Part shown: positions 8,224 to 16,526 of the stretch, in pieces
Numbering within the stretch: position 1 is the stretch's first letter
Layout of the letters: each line of letters opens with the position of its first letter
NCBI RefSeq assembly: GCF_026191355.1
Contig: NZ_JAPHOQ010000011.1
Span: 124,001-188,000, forward strand
Source of the DNA: Legionella sheltonii
GTDB lineage: Bacteria > Pseudomonadota > Gammaproteobacteria > Legionellales > Legionellaceae
Length of the DNA stretch: 64,000 bases
Direction of reading: 5' to 3'
The notes under the pieces: model-generated
Seen by the model: only the letters and a program-made list of their open reading frames with translations
What the model was told of the DNA's origin: nothing
Databases searched by the model: none
Program-made: the position numbers and the translations under genes

Positions 8224-8945
8224 TATTAGAAATAGAATTTATACGTGATTATACTTCATTCTGGCGTACTATTTCTCCACTTTCTGAGGATTTAGTACGG
8301 CATATCAATTGTCAGGTACTTTCTAATAAAATTAATACTGAATTATTAAGTAGTACTTTAAATTCACGTCGGGGTCTAATAAACGAAATAGGTTTTGAAC
8401 TTTTTAATCGTTCTTTCTTAAAAAAAATCATACCGGAAGAAATAGAAACAGAAGAGTTAATGAGTATAGCAAACTCAGTTGGAGCATATATTGCTCAATT
8501 AAGATCTAATTCTCCATTGTTTAACACTATTTTGGAAACTCAAGAAATTATCGAAGTAAAAAAAATAGCGCATAGATTATTCAGTTTTTTTGAAAAATTT
8601 AATAATGTTGTAATTAGGCCAGAGTTTGCTGGTTGTGGCAGACTTAATTCATGTAATGGTGATGTGATAGCTGATGGCATTCTTTATGAAATTAAATCTG
8701 GGGGACGAAAATTCAGATCTGTAGATTTACGTCAGTTAGTGCTTTATTTAACTCTCAATAGGTATTCTAAACAATACTTAATCCATACATTAGGTTTATA
8801 CAATCCACGACAAGGATTGCATTTTGTTCTTCCATGCCAAGAATTTTCCTTACAATTTTGTGGTCTATCAACTGAAGAATTATGTCATAGAATAGCATAT
8901 GAACTTAATTTATCAGATTTAGGAAGATTTGAAGATGGAATATGA
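8220..8945 (+). CDS. PD-(D/E)XK nuclease-like protein coupled to the reverse transcriptase
   Basis: 241 residues. The C-terminal half carries a PD-(D/E)XK signature: GDVIADGILYEIKSGGRKF, in which D148 or D152 and E157-x-K159 form the metal site, followed by SVDLRQLVLYLTLN with Q172 in the position seen in RecB-like and Cas4-like members. The N-terminal ~120 residues are helical with no recognised motif. The ATG lies inside the end of the RT gene (ATGA overlap), so the two proteins are made together. The protein could process the cDNA or attack nucleic acid as the effector; both are inference. Confidence 0.75.
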   Translation: MILEIEFIRDYTSFWRTISPLSEDLVRHINCQVLSNKINTELLSSTLNSRRGLINEIGFELFNRSFLKKIIPEEIETEELMSIANSVGAYIAQLRSNSPLFNTILETQEIIEVKKIAHRLFSFFEKFNNVVIRPEFAGCGRLNSCNGDVIADGILYEIKSGGRKFRSVDLRQLVLYLTLNRYSKQYLIHTLGLYNPRQGLHFVLPCQEFSLQFCGLSTEELCHRIAYELNLSDLGRFEDGI

Positions 8946-9062
8946 ATTTATCTCTAATTAACTTCTGAATTTAATCAACTAGCATTCTTCTTGAAACTAG
9001 GTTTATCTGATGTGATGTATAATTATTGTTAATCAAATAATTTTCATGATACAAGGATGAAT

Positions 9063-9572
9063 ATGAACCCCAACGATAAAATCCGTTCTCAGATACTTCA
9101 ATGGTTCTATGATCGAAATAATAATGCAACGAGTAAATATGGAAAAATGGGTACATCAGTAAAAATTAGTGATGTTAAAAAAAGTCTAAAAAAGGAATAT
9201 CTCTTAACTCAATCTCAAGTAATGTCAAACTTAACATATCTGTTGGATAAAGGGTGGATTAATAAATCGGATATACAGAAAACAGTTCAGGTAGATTCAG
9301 GGACAGTGCCATCAACTACTACATGGTATGAAATATCTTCTGCAGGAATTGACAAAATAGAGGATACATCTGAATTTAAAGAAAATGTAAGGTACCCTGG
9401 AATCAATATTAGTGCGACTGGTTCTAATATAATTACCTTGGGTGACGGAAATATTGTAAATGCACAATATCAAAGCCTTCATACAGAGCTTTCTAGCTTA
9501 AAAACCTCTATCGTGAACAGTAGTCTAAGTGAAGCTGAGAAATTTAATCTCGTGACCTATCCCCTAAATTAG
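9063..9572 (+). pseudogene. Winged-helix protein with a GDGN motif, truncated by an IS3 element
   Basis: Start taken at ATG 9063 because AAGGA (9053-9057) overlaps the earlier ATG 9057. In numbering from ATG 9057, residues 5-105 look like a winged helix (SQILQWFYDRN, LTQSQVMSNLTYLLDKGWI, TTWYEISSAGIDKIE). Residues 115-138 read GINISATGSNIITLGDGNIV, a glycine/asparagine-rich segment of the kind seen in RHIM-like or amyloid-type signalling motifs. A helix then begins (SLHTELSSLKTSIVNSSLSEAEKF), and the frame enters IS3 sequence at 9553 and stops at 9572. The original C-terminal part is missing. It lies 111 bp after the RT-nuclease pair on the same strand and may have been the third gene of that locus. 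Confidence 0.6.
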
Positions 9573-10087
9573 TACCACTTCTTTGATGAGATTCATTATC
9601 CTATGCCACCTTTCTTGCGTATTCAACAGGAGGCATATAATTTAGAGAGCTATGAGGTCGAACATTATTGTAGTGTTTACGCCATTGTTCAATCTCAAAT
9701 CGTGCTTCCTCCATTGTTCGAAACCAGTGCTGATTAAGGCATTCATTTCTGAATTTCCCGTTTAAGCTCTCAACAAACGCATTTTGAGTTGGTTTTCCTG
9801 GTTGAATAAACCCTAAAGTGACATTCGTTTCTTTGCTCCAGAAAAACATCGCTTTACTAGTAAATTCTGTACCATTATCACAAATCACTTTAACAGGCTT
9901 ATTTCTTTGCTCAATAAGTTGGTCTAAAAAGCGAGCCACTTGTTTGCCACTGATTGAGGTAGATATTAGCTGGCCAACCATTTCACGAGAATAATCATCC
10001 ACTACATTCAATATTCGAAATCGTCTCCCATTGCTAAGTTGATCCGATACAAAATCCATCGACCAACGCTGGTTTGGTGCAGCACTA
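9553..10087 (-). mobile_element. IS3-family element, right-hand fragment
   Basis: The outer end starts TGACCTATCCCCTAAATTAG, which fits an IS3-type terminus beginning with TG. Only the 3' half of the transposase gene remains. At about 10088 the element is cut by a REP-like palindrome, and no matching left half is found nearby, so it is immobile debris. Its insertion truncated the winged-helix gene. Confidence 0.75.
9601..10087 (-). pseudogene. IS3-family transposase (OrfB), C-terminal part
   Basis: The remaining ~162 residues hold the integrase core: AAPNQRWSMDFVSDQL with the first D, RILNVVDDYSRE, VICDNGTEFTSKAM with the second D, FIQPGKPTQNAFVESLNGKFRNECLNQHWF with the catalytic E, and the C-terminal YNNVRPHSSLNYMPPVEYA. 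The N-terminal part and OrfA are absent; upstream codons are replaced by REP-like sequence, which adds a meaningless MIHDSRPDPI start. It is a dead gene. Confidence 0.85.
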
Positions 10088-10151
10088 ATGGGGTCAGGCC
10101 TTGAATCGTGAATCATTGATTAAAAATTCACGATTCAAGGCCTGACCCCAT
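10088..10151. repeat. REP-like palindrome, copy A (RAYT-associated)
   Basis: A 64-bp near-perfect inverted repeat: outer ATGGGGTCAGGCCTTGAAT and its complement, with a short AT-rich centre. It interrupts the IS3 fragment. The same arms flank the RAYT gene at 18643-19616. Confidence 0.85.
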
Positions 10152-10193
10152 AGGTTTTTGGTACGCTCAGCCTGTGCGGCATCATCACACACT

Positions 10194-11018
10194 CTATGCC
10201 CTGGTGATTTTTCTTATTACCGTCAAAGCAACCATAATAGCCACACTAAGCGCTCCTGTCTGCAGGATCTCAAACGGCCATAAATTGTGTGAAGAATGAT
10301 CTGCTGAGATATCGATGATAAGCCGCAACACTACAAATGCCATTAGTGCTGCCGGTACAAACGCAGCAATACGCCACCCTCCCTTCCATTTCCATACACC
10401 CAGTAAGGGTGTAATAATTCCCAGAATACCAATTGCGAACATACTGAGCATGAAAATAAAGGCCATAATCATGTCACCAAAAGATACTGGTGTATTCATC
10501 AGCCTCTTATAATTTTCTTTCTGCGCCGCAGCATCGAGTGCACTCAATCGTGTTACCCAATCAGGCTTGATATGAACTGTATTTTGTTGGTCGCTGCCAG
10601 TAACTTGAACGGCATAGGTAGCGACAACGGGAGTTTCTCCTAAAGAACCATTCCCTGCAAGGATTCTAACCTCGTCTACCTGCTCCCCGGGTTTGAACAG
10701 GAAAAACCAGCCAAGTGCCTCTCCACTGCCGGGAGGGTAGACACGGGAAGGATTACTCCCAGCAGATACCACTTTACCCTGAAAGTAGGGTTTGACCCAA
10801 ATTTTAACGGGTTGGTCGGACTCATAGTGCAAGTGGAGATAAAAGTTCTGGTCTCTACCCAAGGTAACGATATTTCCAGCCGGATCGGTATCGACTACTT
10901 CTACCGTGGTTTTAGCAAAAACATGAGTAGAAAAAGTCAGCCAAAATCCTAGGAATAAAAACAGAGTCCCTACTAGGCTGTCCATACCGAATTCTCTTGC
11001 AATTCGTCGCTTAATCAC
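10194..11018 (-). CDS. Exported membrane protein of unknown function, three C-terminal membrane segments
   Basis: 274 residues if the GTG at 11018 is used; GGAGAG lies 6 bases before it, and the N-terminus then reads as a signal peptide with a basic start (VIKRRIAREFGMDSLVGTLFLFLGFWLTFSTHVFA). A periplasmic domain of about 130 residues follows (TVEVVDTDPAGNIVTLGRDQNFYLHLHY, KIWVKPYFQGK), with a beta-sandwich look. Three hydrophobic segments end the protein (MIMAFIFMLSMFAIGILGIITPLL, IAAFVPAALMAFVVLRLII, ALSVAIMVALTVI). Not recognised. It is bracketed by REP-like palindromes A and B. Confidence 0.65.
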   Translation of the reverse strand: MIKRRIAREFGMDSLVGTLFLFLGFWLTFSTHVFAKTTVEVVDTDPAGNIVTLGRDQNFYLHLHYESDQPVKIWVKPYFQGKVVSAGSNPSRVYPPGSGEALGWFFLFKPGEQVDEVRILAGNGSLGETPVVATYAVQVTGSDQQNTVHIKPDWVTRLSALDAAAQKENYKRLMNTPVSFGDMIMAFIFMLSMFAIGILGIITPLLGVWKWKGGWRIAAFVPAALMAFVVLRLIIDISADHSSHNLWPFEILQTGALSVAIMVALTVIRKITRA

Positions 11019-11200
11019 ACTGAGCTCTCCACTGATAGGACTAGTCAATAAACTCCATTTAAGGGCATGATGTAAAATTAATAAAATTTATGGCCATCAT
11101 ACCTACACATTGGGCGGTTTAATTGAGTCCGCTAAATCCTTGTTCTGCAAAATAAATGCTTTAAACAAGCTTAAACTAAATTAACCCCCATTTTCCACTA

Positions 11201-11264
11201 ATGGTGTCAGGCCTTAAATGGTTAATTTTTAATCAATGATTCACGATTCAAGGCCTGACCCCAT
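11201..11264. repeat. REP-like palindrome, copy B
   Basis: Same family as copy A but with a diverged left arm (ATGGTGTCAGGCCTTAAATG), while the right arm is intact. It lies between the membrane-protein gene and the DUF305 gene. TAGGTTT follows the right arm, as it also does in copies A and C. Confidence 0.8.
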
Positions 11265-11360
11265 AGGTTTTGCAGACATGAATCCTGGCTTTTTATAGTA
11301 CCTATTTTTATTATTGACCTATAATTCAAATGTCCTTTACTTAATTTAGGAGATAGGGAA

Positions 11361-11912
11361 ATGAAGAAGTGTTCAATACTTTTAGGACTCACATTAATAA
11401 GTTCATGTGCTTTTGCAATGGATCAATCAAATATGGGACAAATGTCTATGAATGAAAATCATTGTCCTAAAGATAAAAAACAAACTGCAGCACTTGAAAA
11501 AGAATACCTGCAAATGATGCTTACTCATCATCAACAAGGAATGCAAATAATGGAGCTAGCTATAAAAAAATCTCAAAATCCAAAAATAGTGGCTATTTCA
11601 AAGAAAATGCTCGCGCGGCAAGACAGGGAAGTTGTTAAAATGAAAGAACTACTCAGTAAATTACCCGCTACCTCTGCTGCCAATTATCAAATTCCTGGAA
11701 TGAAACCTATGGAGATAAAGTCGTTTGACCAGCTTTCAGGCAAAGAGTTCGATGATAAGTATATAAGTGAAATGAGTGATCACTTTAAAGGAGGCATGCA
11801 AATGACGGCTTACTTACTAAAATGTAGCCATGATCCCAAGATTAGAGAAATTTTAAAATCCATCCATAACAAACAAGCCGATGTTCAGAAATTAGAACAG
11901 CTGCATAGTTAA
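11361..11912 (+). CDS. DUF305 family exported protein
   Basis: 183 residues with a signal peptide (MKKCSILLGLTLISSCAFA) and a preceding GGAGATAGGG ribosome site. The four-helix DUF305 domain is clear: YLQMMLTHHQQGMQIMELAI, ISKKMLARQDREVVKMKELL, and the second half DDKYISEMSDHFKGGMQMTAYLL. The Met/His-rich motifs (DQSNMGQMSMNENH, LTHHQQGM, DHFKGGM) are the positions that bind metal, often copper, in this ferritin-like family. Role in periplasmic metal handling is a family-based guess. A 9-bp hairpin (AGCCATTCT / AGAATGGCT) follows the stop. Confidence 0.88.
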   Translation: MKKCSILLGLTLISSCAFAMDQSNMGQMSMNENHCPKDKKQTAALEKEYLQMMLTHHQQGMQIMELAIKKSQNPKIVAISKKMLARQDREVVKMKELLSKLPATSAANYQIPGMKPMEIKSFDQLSGKEFDDKYISEMSDHFKGGMQMTAYLLKCSHDPKIREILKSIHNKQADVQKLEQLHS

Positions 11913-11974
11913 AGCTGAAGCAATATATAATCAAATCAGCCATTCTTGCCTGTGAGAATGGCTATAAAAACATA

Positions 11975-12038
11975 ATGGGGTCAGGCCTTGAATTGTGAAT
12001 CATTGATTAAAAATTCACGATTCAAGGCCTGACCTCAT
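11975..12038. repeat. REP-like palindrome, copy C
   Basis: Same family as copy A, with a single change in the right arm (CTGACCTCAT). It lies between the DUF305 gene and a recombinase remnant. Confidence 0.83.
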
Positions 12039-12056
12039 AGGTTTCATAGGTTTCCT

Positions 12057-12170
12057 AAAGTGCTTACTGCTAAACGTATGCATAAAAATCATGGCATGAG
12101 TATCGATGATATTTGTAAGATTCTTAAAATATCCCGTGCCAGTTTTTATAGATATCATTTCTTTAAATGA
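12057..12170 (+). pseudogene. Serine recombinase (resolvase), C-terminal remnant
   Basis: An open stretch of about 37 codons with no start reads VLTAKRMHKNHGMSIDDICK, then ILKISRASFYRYHFFK and stop. This is the helix-turn-helix tail of Tn3-type resolvases/invertases. The catalytic domain is missing; the sequence directly upstream is REP-like repeat C. It shows that a transposon or integron-like element once occupied the site. Confidence 0.7.
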
Positions 12171-12268
12171 ATAACTAAATAAAACAGGAATCAATAAATT
12201 TTATATAATTTACATAACGTAAATCATAAAATGTGAGTTATGTAAAAAATCTATTAAGGTGGTTATTA

Positions 12269-12792
12269 ATGTCTAAAAATATCAAAATTCTTGTCGTTGG
12301 TGGTGGTATAGCTGGTCCTGCAATTTGTTATTGGCTAAAAAGATTTGGTTTTTCTCCTGTCTTGATTGAGAAATCCGCTTCTATTAGAAAAGGTGGCCAG
12401 GCACTTGATATCCGTGGCATAGCAACGCATCTCGCTAGAGGAATGGGTATTTATGATCAAATATGTGATATGCGCACACGAATAGAATGTGGTCGTTTTG
12501 TAGATTCGGCGGGCAAAGTGTTGCATGAGGAGCATGGTGAGAAATTCGGGTTCAGGCAAGATGACGATGTCGAGATTCTCCGTGGTGATCTGATTGAAAT
12601 CCTGATGAAAGCAATTGCGGATGTACCTTGTTATTTCAATAAATCCATCATTAGCATGCAGCAGAATGCTGATAACGTTATAGTCAAATTCAAGGATGGT
12701 AAGATTGAAAATTATGACATAGTGATCGGTGCCGATGGCATTCACTCTGCTACAAGGCGCATGATTTTTGATAAAAATGAATATCAGTTGTA
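12269..12792 (+). pseudogene. FAD-dependent monooxygenase, 5' part, broken by IS66
   Basis: Starts at ATG 12269 with AAGGTGG upstream. It encodes the dinucleotide-binding motif ILVVGGGIAGPAICYWLKRFG, the segment GGQALDIRGIA and the DGIHS region (VIGADGIHSATRR) of the PHBH/TetX-like flavin monooxygenase fold. Coding continues to YQL and then stops at a TAA formed by the first bases of IS66 copy 1. Most of it (12320-12789) is repeated after the IS. Neither fragment alone is a full enzyme. The intact ancestor (17 codons plus the 15226-16338 part) would be about 387 residues. Confidence 0.85.
12320..12789. repeat. 470-bp direct repeat flanking IS66 copy 1, left copy
   Basis: These 470 bases of monooxygenase coding sequence recur as 15226-15695 immediately after IS66 copy 1. 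The ends of the two copies coincide exactly with the IS ends. The usual IS66 duplication is 8 bp. Confidence 0.95.
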
Positions 12793-12820
12793 AGCGCTCC
12801 AAGAACCACAGGCTTACAAT

Positions 12821-14377
12821 TTACAACTTAGGGGTATAATCTAAGCCAATATTCCAAGGCAACAGTTTTTCATAATCATCAACACTGTTGCAAAGAGGAG
12901 CGTTCTTTAACAACATGACATAGTAATGATAAGGGTCGAGATTGTGTAATTTAGCCGTTCTGATGATACTGAAGTGTAAACACAAGGCCTCAGCACCTTC
13001 AACAGAGGCGCAAAACAAGAAGTTCTTTCGAGCAATGACCAAGGGTTTGATTTCTTGTTCAGTAAGATTGTTATCGATTTCCAGACGCCCATCATCTAAA
13101 AAGCGCATCAGTCCATCTCTATATTTAACACAGTAATTGAGTGCTTTCCCAAGCGGTGATTGGGGCAAAGTTGTAGGATAGACCTTATCAACCCATGTAT
13201 TAAAGGCTTCCATGAGTGGTTTGGATTTTTCCTGACGCAACTGGTGACGTTGGTCTGGATTCAGTTGATTATTTTTAGCCTCACGCTCTATTTTATAAAG
13301 CTCTTTAAAAAAGCGCATGGCTTCTTTGGCAATGCCTTTGCCTTTATTAGATTGGGCAATAGGTTCAAATTTTCTGCGCGCATGCGCGTTGCAATTGACA
13401 ATGTGCGCATTGCTGCTACCCACAAGTTCAAAAAAATTGTCACCATCGACATGTAAATAGCCATTGAATCCGACAAACCAATCGTAAATAAATTGTTTGT
13501 GCTCCACATCGTTGTAGTCATAAAGAATAACGGATTTATCCGGTGGTCCACCCCGAATGCAATACACATAGGATTTGGTTTCTGCTTTTCTTCCAGGCTC
13601 ATGCAAGACCTGCAAGGTCGTTGCATCACAACTGGCCACATCATACTCAATCACACTGTCTTTCAACAGATTATAAATGGGACGCAGTGGTGTCATTAAC
13701 TCAATGAGCCAGCGCGCCATGGTTTGGCGTGAGCAATCAATACCATGTCGTTCGCTGAGTTGTCGCTCCAGATGGTACAGTGGTTGCCTGTCATCCAGCT
13801 TGCTGACCACCAGGAATGATAAAAACTCTTCTGTTGCTTTAATTTTGGGGAGAATTTGTTTGGGCGCTGCTGCGGTTACGATTTGATTCTCGCATCCTTT
13901 AGTGCAAGCAACTACTTCACGTCGTTGCTCCACAATTTCGATGACGCAAGGTTGGTAATGCAGTAGCTCTTTGGTTTCATAACGAATCACTGTTTTGCAT
14001 GCACCACAGGCACATTGCTTGTCTTCATCAGATACCGGAATAATTTCAATGCGACGGGGTAGTTCTTTCTGCGCTTTTTTATTCTTCTTTCTTGTATGGG
14101 CAGCCACTGGTGTCATTTCTTCGGTCTGCTCACCGCTTGCTTCAGCCTGAGAAAAAATGCTCTGATTATTTTCAAACAAAGACAGCTGAGGATTTTCAGG
14201 GTCAATATAACGCTCAGAGCGCTTGCCAAAACGGTGACGGCGTAGCTCCATGATTTGTGCTTTTAAAGAATCATAGGCTTCCGCGTAGTGTTCATTGCGT
14301 GCTTGAGATAGAGCAAGCTCTGCTTTTAATGCGAGTATTTCGTTACTTAATTGCTCTATTTTTTCTTCGTACATCAT
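12821..14377 (-). CDS. tnpC: IS66 family transposase TnpC (copy 1)
   Basis: 518 residues. It has an N-terminal leucine-zipper-like coiled coil (MYEEKIEQLSNEILALKAELALSQ), the RRHRFGKRSERY motif, a zinc-binding region (CACGACKTVIRYE and CTKGCENQ) and the DDE domain with VASCDATTLQVLHE, GYLHVDGDN, the CNAHARRKFEP block and the glutamate region RLEIDNNLTEQEIKPLVIARKNFLF. The full length is typical of IS66 TnpC. It is preceded by an 85-bp gap after tnpB. Identical proteins are encoded at 32658 and 50880. Confidence 0.95.
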   Translation of the reverse strand: MMYEEKIEQLSNEILALKAELALSQARNEHYAEAYDSLKAQIMELRRHRFGKRSERYIDPENPQLSLFENNQSIFSQAEASGEQTEEMTPVAAHTRKKNKKAQKELPRRIEIIPVSDEDKQCACGACKTVIRYETKELLHYQPCVIEIVEQRREVVACTKGCENQIVTAAAPKQILPKIKATEEFLSFLVVSKLDDRQPLYHLERQLSERHGIDCSRQTMARWLIELMTPLRPIYNLLKDSVIEYDVASCDATTLQVLHEPGRKAETKSYVYCIRGGPPDKSVILYDYNDVEHKQFIYDWFVGFNGYLHVDGDNFFELVGSSNAHIVNCNAHARRKFEPIAQSNKGKGIAKEAMRFFKELYKIEREAKNNQLNPDQRHQLRQEKSKPLMEAFNTWVDKVYPTTLPQSPLGKALNYCVKYRDGLMRFLDDGRLEIDNNLTEQEIKPLVIARKNFLFCASVEGAEALCLHFSIIRTAKLHNLDPYHYYVMLLKNAPLCNSVDDYEKLLPWNIGLDYTPKL

Positions 14378-14462
14378 GTTGAAATGGCACCTGTTTGCTG
14401 AGTCAATTATATCACATTACGTTGATTTTAAAAACAAATTAATCGTTTTTTGTAAATTATTT

Positions 14463-14813
14463 CTAATAGAAATTCGTAGCCAATACTTCCGGCAACAATG
14501 TGTGTTTTGCAAAATCCAATCCTGAGAGCAGCCAGCTTAATTGGTCATTGGTAAGGCTCATGACCGCGTCATCGTGTTTGGGAAATTTTAGTTTTCCTTG
14601 CTCCAATCGCTTATAACAGAGCCAAAACCCATTTCGCTCCCACCACAGCATTTTTATTTTATTGGCTTGGCGGTTTCTGAAAAGAAAAATTTGCCCTGAT
14701 GTGGGGTTCAACTGAAGATGGTCGGAAATCAACATCACCAGTCCATCAATTTGTCGCCTAAAATCAATAGGCTTTGGATAGAGCCATATGCTTGCATTAA
14801 ATGATAAAAACAT
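14463..14813 (-). CDS. tnpB: IS66 accessory protein TnpB (copy 1)
   Basis: 116 residues from the ATG giving MFLSFNASIWLYPKPIDFRR, 2 bases after the tnpA stop; a GTG four codons earlier would overlap tnpA. The DFRRQIDGLVMLISDHLQLNP and GQIFLFRNRQANKIKMLWWERNGFWLCYKRLEQGKL blocks define the IS66 Orf2 family. It is needed with TnpC for transposition in studied elements. Confidence 0.93.
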   Translation of the reverse strand: MFLSFNASIWLYPKPIDFRRQIDGLVMLISDHLQLNPTSGQIFLFRNRQANKIKMLWWERNGFWLCYKRLEQGKLKFPKHDDAVMSLTNDQLSWLLSGLDFAKHTLLPEVLATNFY

Positions 14814-14815
14814 GG

Positions 14816-15142
14816 CTAACCCCACAAGGACAACAACATTGGCAATAAAGTCTGGTCGTGAATTTTTAGCTCATGCCCATTGTTCAATACCAAGGTGCAT
14901 ACTGTCTCTGGAGCTCTTTGTGTCAGCTTATTTAATTGAATCGGTACTAATTTGGATGAAGCTATTTCTTCCCGATACTTTCGCTCCCAATAGCCAAATT
15001 GATGGTAGTTTAATTGATGCTTTCGACAGTACGTTACTCGCGACAAACCACTTTCTTTTTGATGCGTTACATGCTCCATCCATCTCTGTTCTTTCGTGCC
15101 ATCTGTTTCTTGGGGGGATATAATTTGTGGGGATATATTCAT
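14816..15142 (-). CDS. tnpA: IS66 accessory protein TnpA (copy 1)
   Basis: 108 residues. The N-terminal region QRWMEHVTHQKESGLSRVTYCRKHQLNYHQFGYWERKYRE is the helix-turn-helix of IS66 Orf1 proteins. GAGAGGAG lies just before the ATG. It is the first gene of the element, followed 2 bp later by tnpB. Confidence 0.92.
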   Translation of the reverse strand: MNISPQIISPQETDGTKEQRWMEHVTHQKESGLSRVTYCRKHQLNYHQFGYWERKYREEIASSKLVPIQLNKLTQRAPETVCTLVLNNGHELKIHDQTLLPMLLSLWG

Positions 15143-15225
15143 CGTACTCTCCTCTCTAAATTGATGTTGCAGAGTATGACGAAACGGAGATAATTATTAA
15201 ATTATGTAGTTGCTGGCGCGCTTAC

Positions 15226-15695
15226 GCAATTTGTTATTGGCTAAAAAGATTTGGTTTTTCTCCTGTCTTGATTGAGAAATCCGCTTCTATTAGAAAAGGT
15301 GGCCAGGCACTTGATATCCGTGGCATAGCAACGCATCTCGCTAGAGGAATGGGTATTTATGATCAAATATGTGATATGCGCACACGAATAGAATGTGGTC
15401 GTTTTGTAGATTCGGCGGGCAAAGTGTTGCATGAGGAGCATGGTGAGAAATTCGGGTTCAGGCAAGATGACGATGTCGAGATTCTCCGTGGTGATCTGAT
15501 TGAAATCCTGATGAAAGCAATTGCGGATGTACCTTGTTATTTCAATAAATCCATCATTAGCATGCAGCAGAATGCTGATAACGTTATAGTCAAATTCAAG
15601 GATGGTAAGATTGAAAATTATGACATAGTGATCGGTGCCGATGGCATTCACTCTGCTACAAGGCGCATGATTTTTGATAAAAATGAATATCAGTT
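15226..15695. repeat. 470-bp direct repeat flanking IS66 copy 1, right copy
   Basis: Exact second copy of 12320-12789. It begins at the base after the IS66 end and runs to the point where the left copy was interrupted. Confidence 0.95.
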
Positions 15696-16338
15696 AATTC
15701 ATCTTGGTTCCTATTTTAGTACATTTACTATTCCAAATTACCTTGGCTTGAGTCATACAGTTCTGGAATGTGAAGCGAATCATAAATTGGTATCCATCAA
15801 TAGCGATAACAATCCTGAAATAGCAAGAGCTGGATTTATGTTCCGCTCTCAGCATATCCTGAAAGATATTCGTGATGAACATGAGCAAAAACAATTCCTG
15901 TGTGATACTTTTCGAGATTTTGGCTGGGAAACACAAAATATTTTAAATCGAATGCCAGAAAGCGATGATTTTTATTTCGATGCTATTACGCAAGTAAAAA
16001 TGAATAGTTGGACCAAAGGTCGAATAGCGCTTATCGGTGATGCAGGTTATTGCCCTTCTCCTTTATCTGGCCAAGGTAATAATTTGGCATTTGTTGGAGC
16101 ATATATTCTAGCGGGAGAATTAAAAGCTGCTAATGCAAACTATATGCTTGCGTTTCCTCGTTATAATGCACTACTACGCTCTTTTGTTGATACCAATCAT
16201 GAATTTGGTGTTTGGGTGAGCAAATCCTTTCTTGTAGAAGATAAAGCTTCCAAGGAAATTGCAGAGGAGCGCTCGAATAGAATACTAGCCATGATAAAAT
16301 CAGTTTCGAATGCGATTATCTTACCTCAATATGAATAA
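15226..16338 (+). pseudogene. FAD-dependent monooxygenase, 3' part
   Basis: Begins in frame at codon 18 of the monooxygenase (AICYWLKRFG), directly after the IS66 end, so the GxGxxG cofactor loop is lost. The rest is intact to the natural stop and includes the second FAD motif GRIALIGDAGYCPSPLSGQG, which contacts the ribityl phosphate in PHBH-like enzymes. The TTG at 15268 could start translation but has no convincing ribosome site. Without the Rossmann loop the product should be inactive. Confidence 0.85.
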
Positions 16339-16371
16339 TCACACATATCTACGGAGTTAAGTTACCCACAA

Positions 16372-16451
16372 ATGGGGGCAGGCCTTGAATTTTGAATTGT
16401 AACTATAAGACTAATAAAAACCTTTAAATTGAAAATTCAAGGTCTGCCCCT
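16372..16451. repeat. Diverged REP-like palindrome, copy D
   Basis: Arms GGGGGCAGGCCTTGAATTTT and AAATTCAAGGTCTGCCCC with a longer centre (about 40 bp) than copies A-C. It looks like an older or separate subfamily of the same repeat. It lies after the monooxygenase remnant. Confidence 0.7.
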
Positions 16452-16526
16452 GAGATACATAGCTATGCTATGCGCACACACTATAGTTCCACGAATTATG
16501 TTCATCATAGAAATGGGAAAATACGA

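Larger units (their letters stand above)
12790..15225 (-). mobile_element. IS66-family insertion sequence, copy 1
   Basis: 2436 bp with ends GTAAGCGCGCCAGCAACT and GTAAGCGCTCCAAGAACC (read inward). It contains the three standard genes (tnpA, tnpB, tnpC) in order on the minus strand. The length and all three proteins match copies 2 and 3. It lies inside the FAD monooxygenase gene and is flanked by a 470-bp duplication in place of an 8-bp one. Confidence 0.95.

Noticed and set aside
13288..13650. Long frames on alternative frames inside the IS66 transposase
   Set aside because: They repeat in all three IS copies only because the transposase does; they are shadows of tnpC.
15268..15300. TTG start making the 3' monooxygenase fragment an independent gene
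   Set aside because: No ribosome site, and the FAD-binding loop would be missing.
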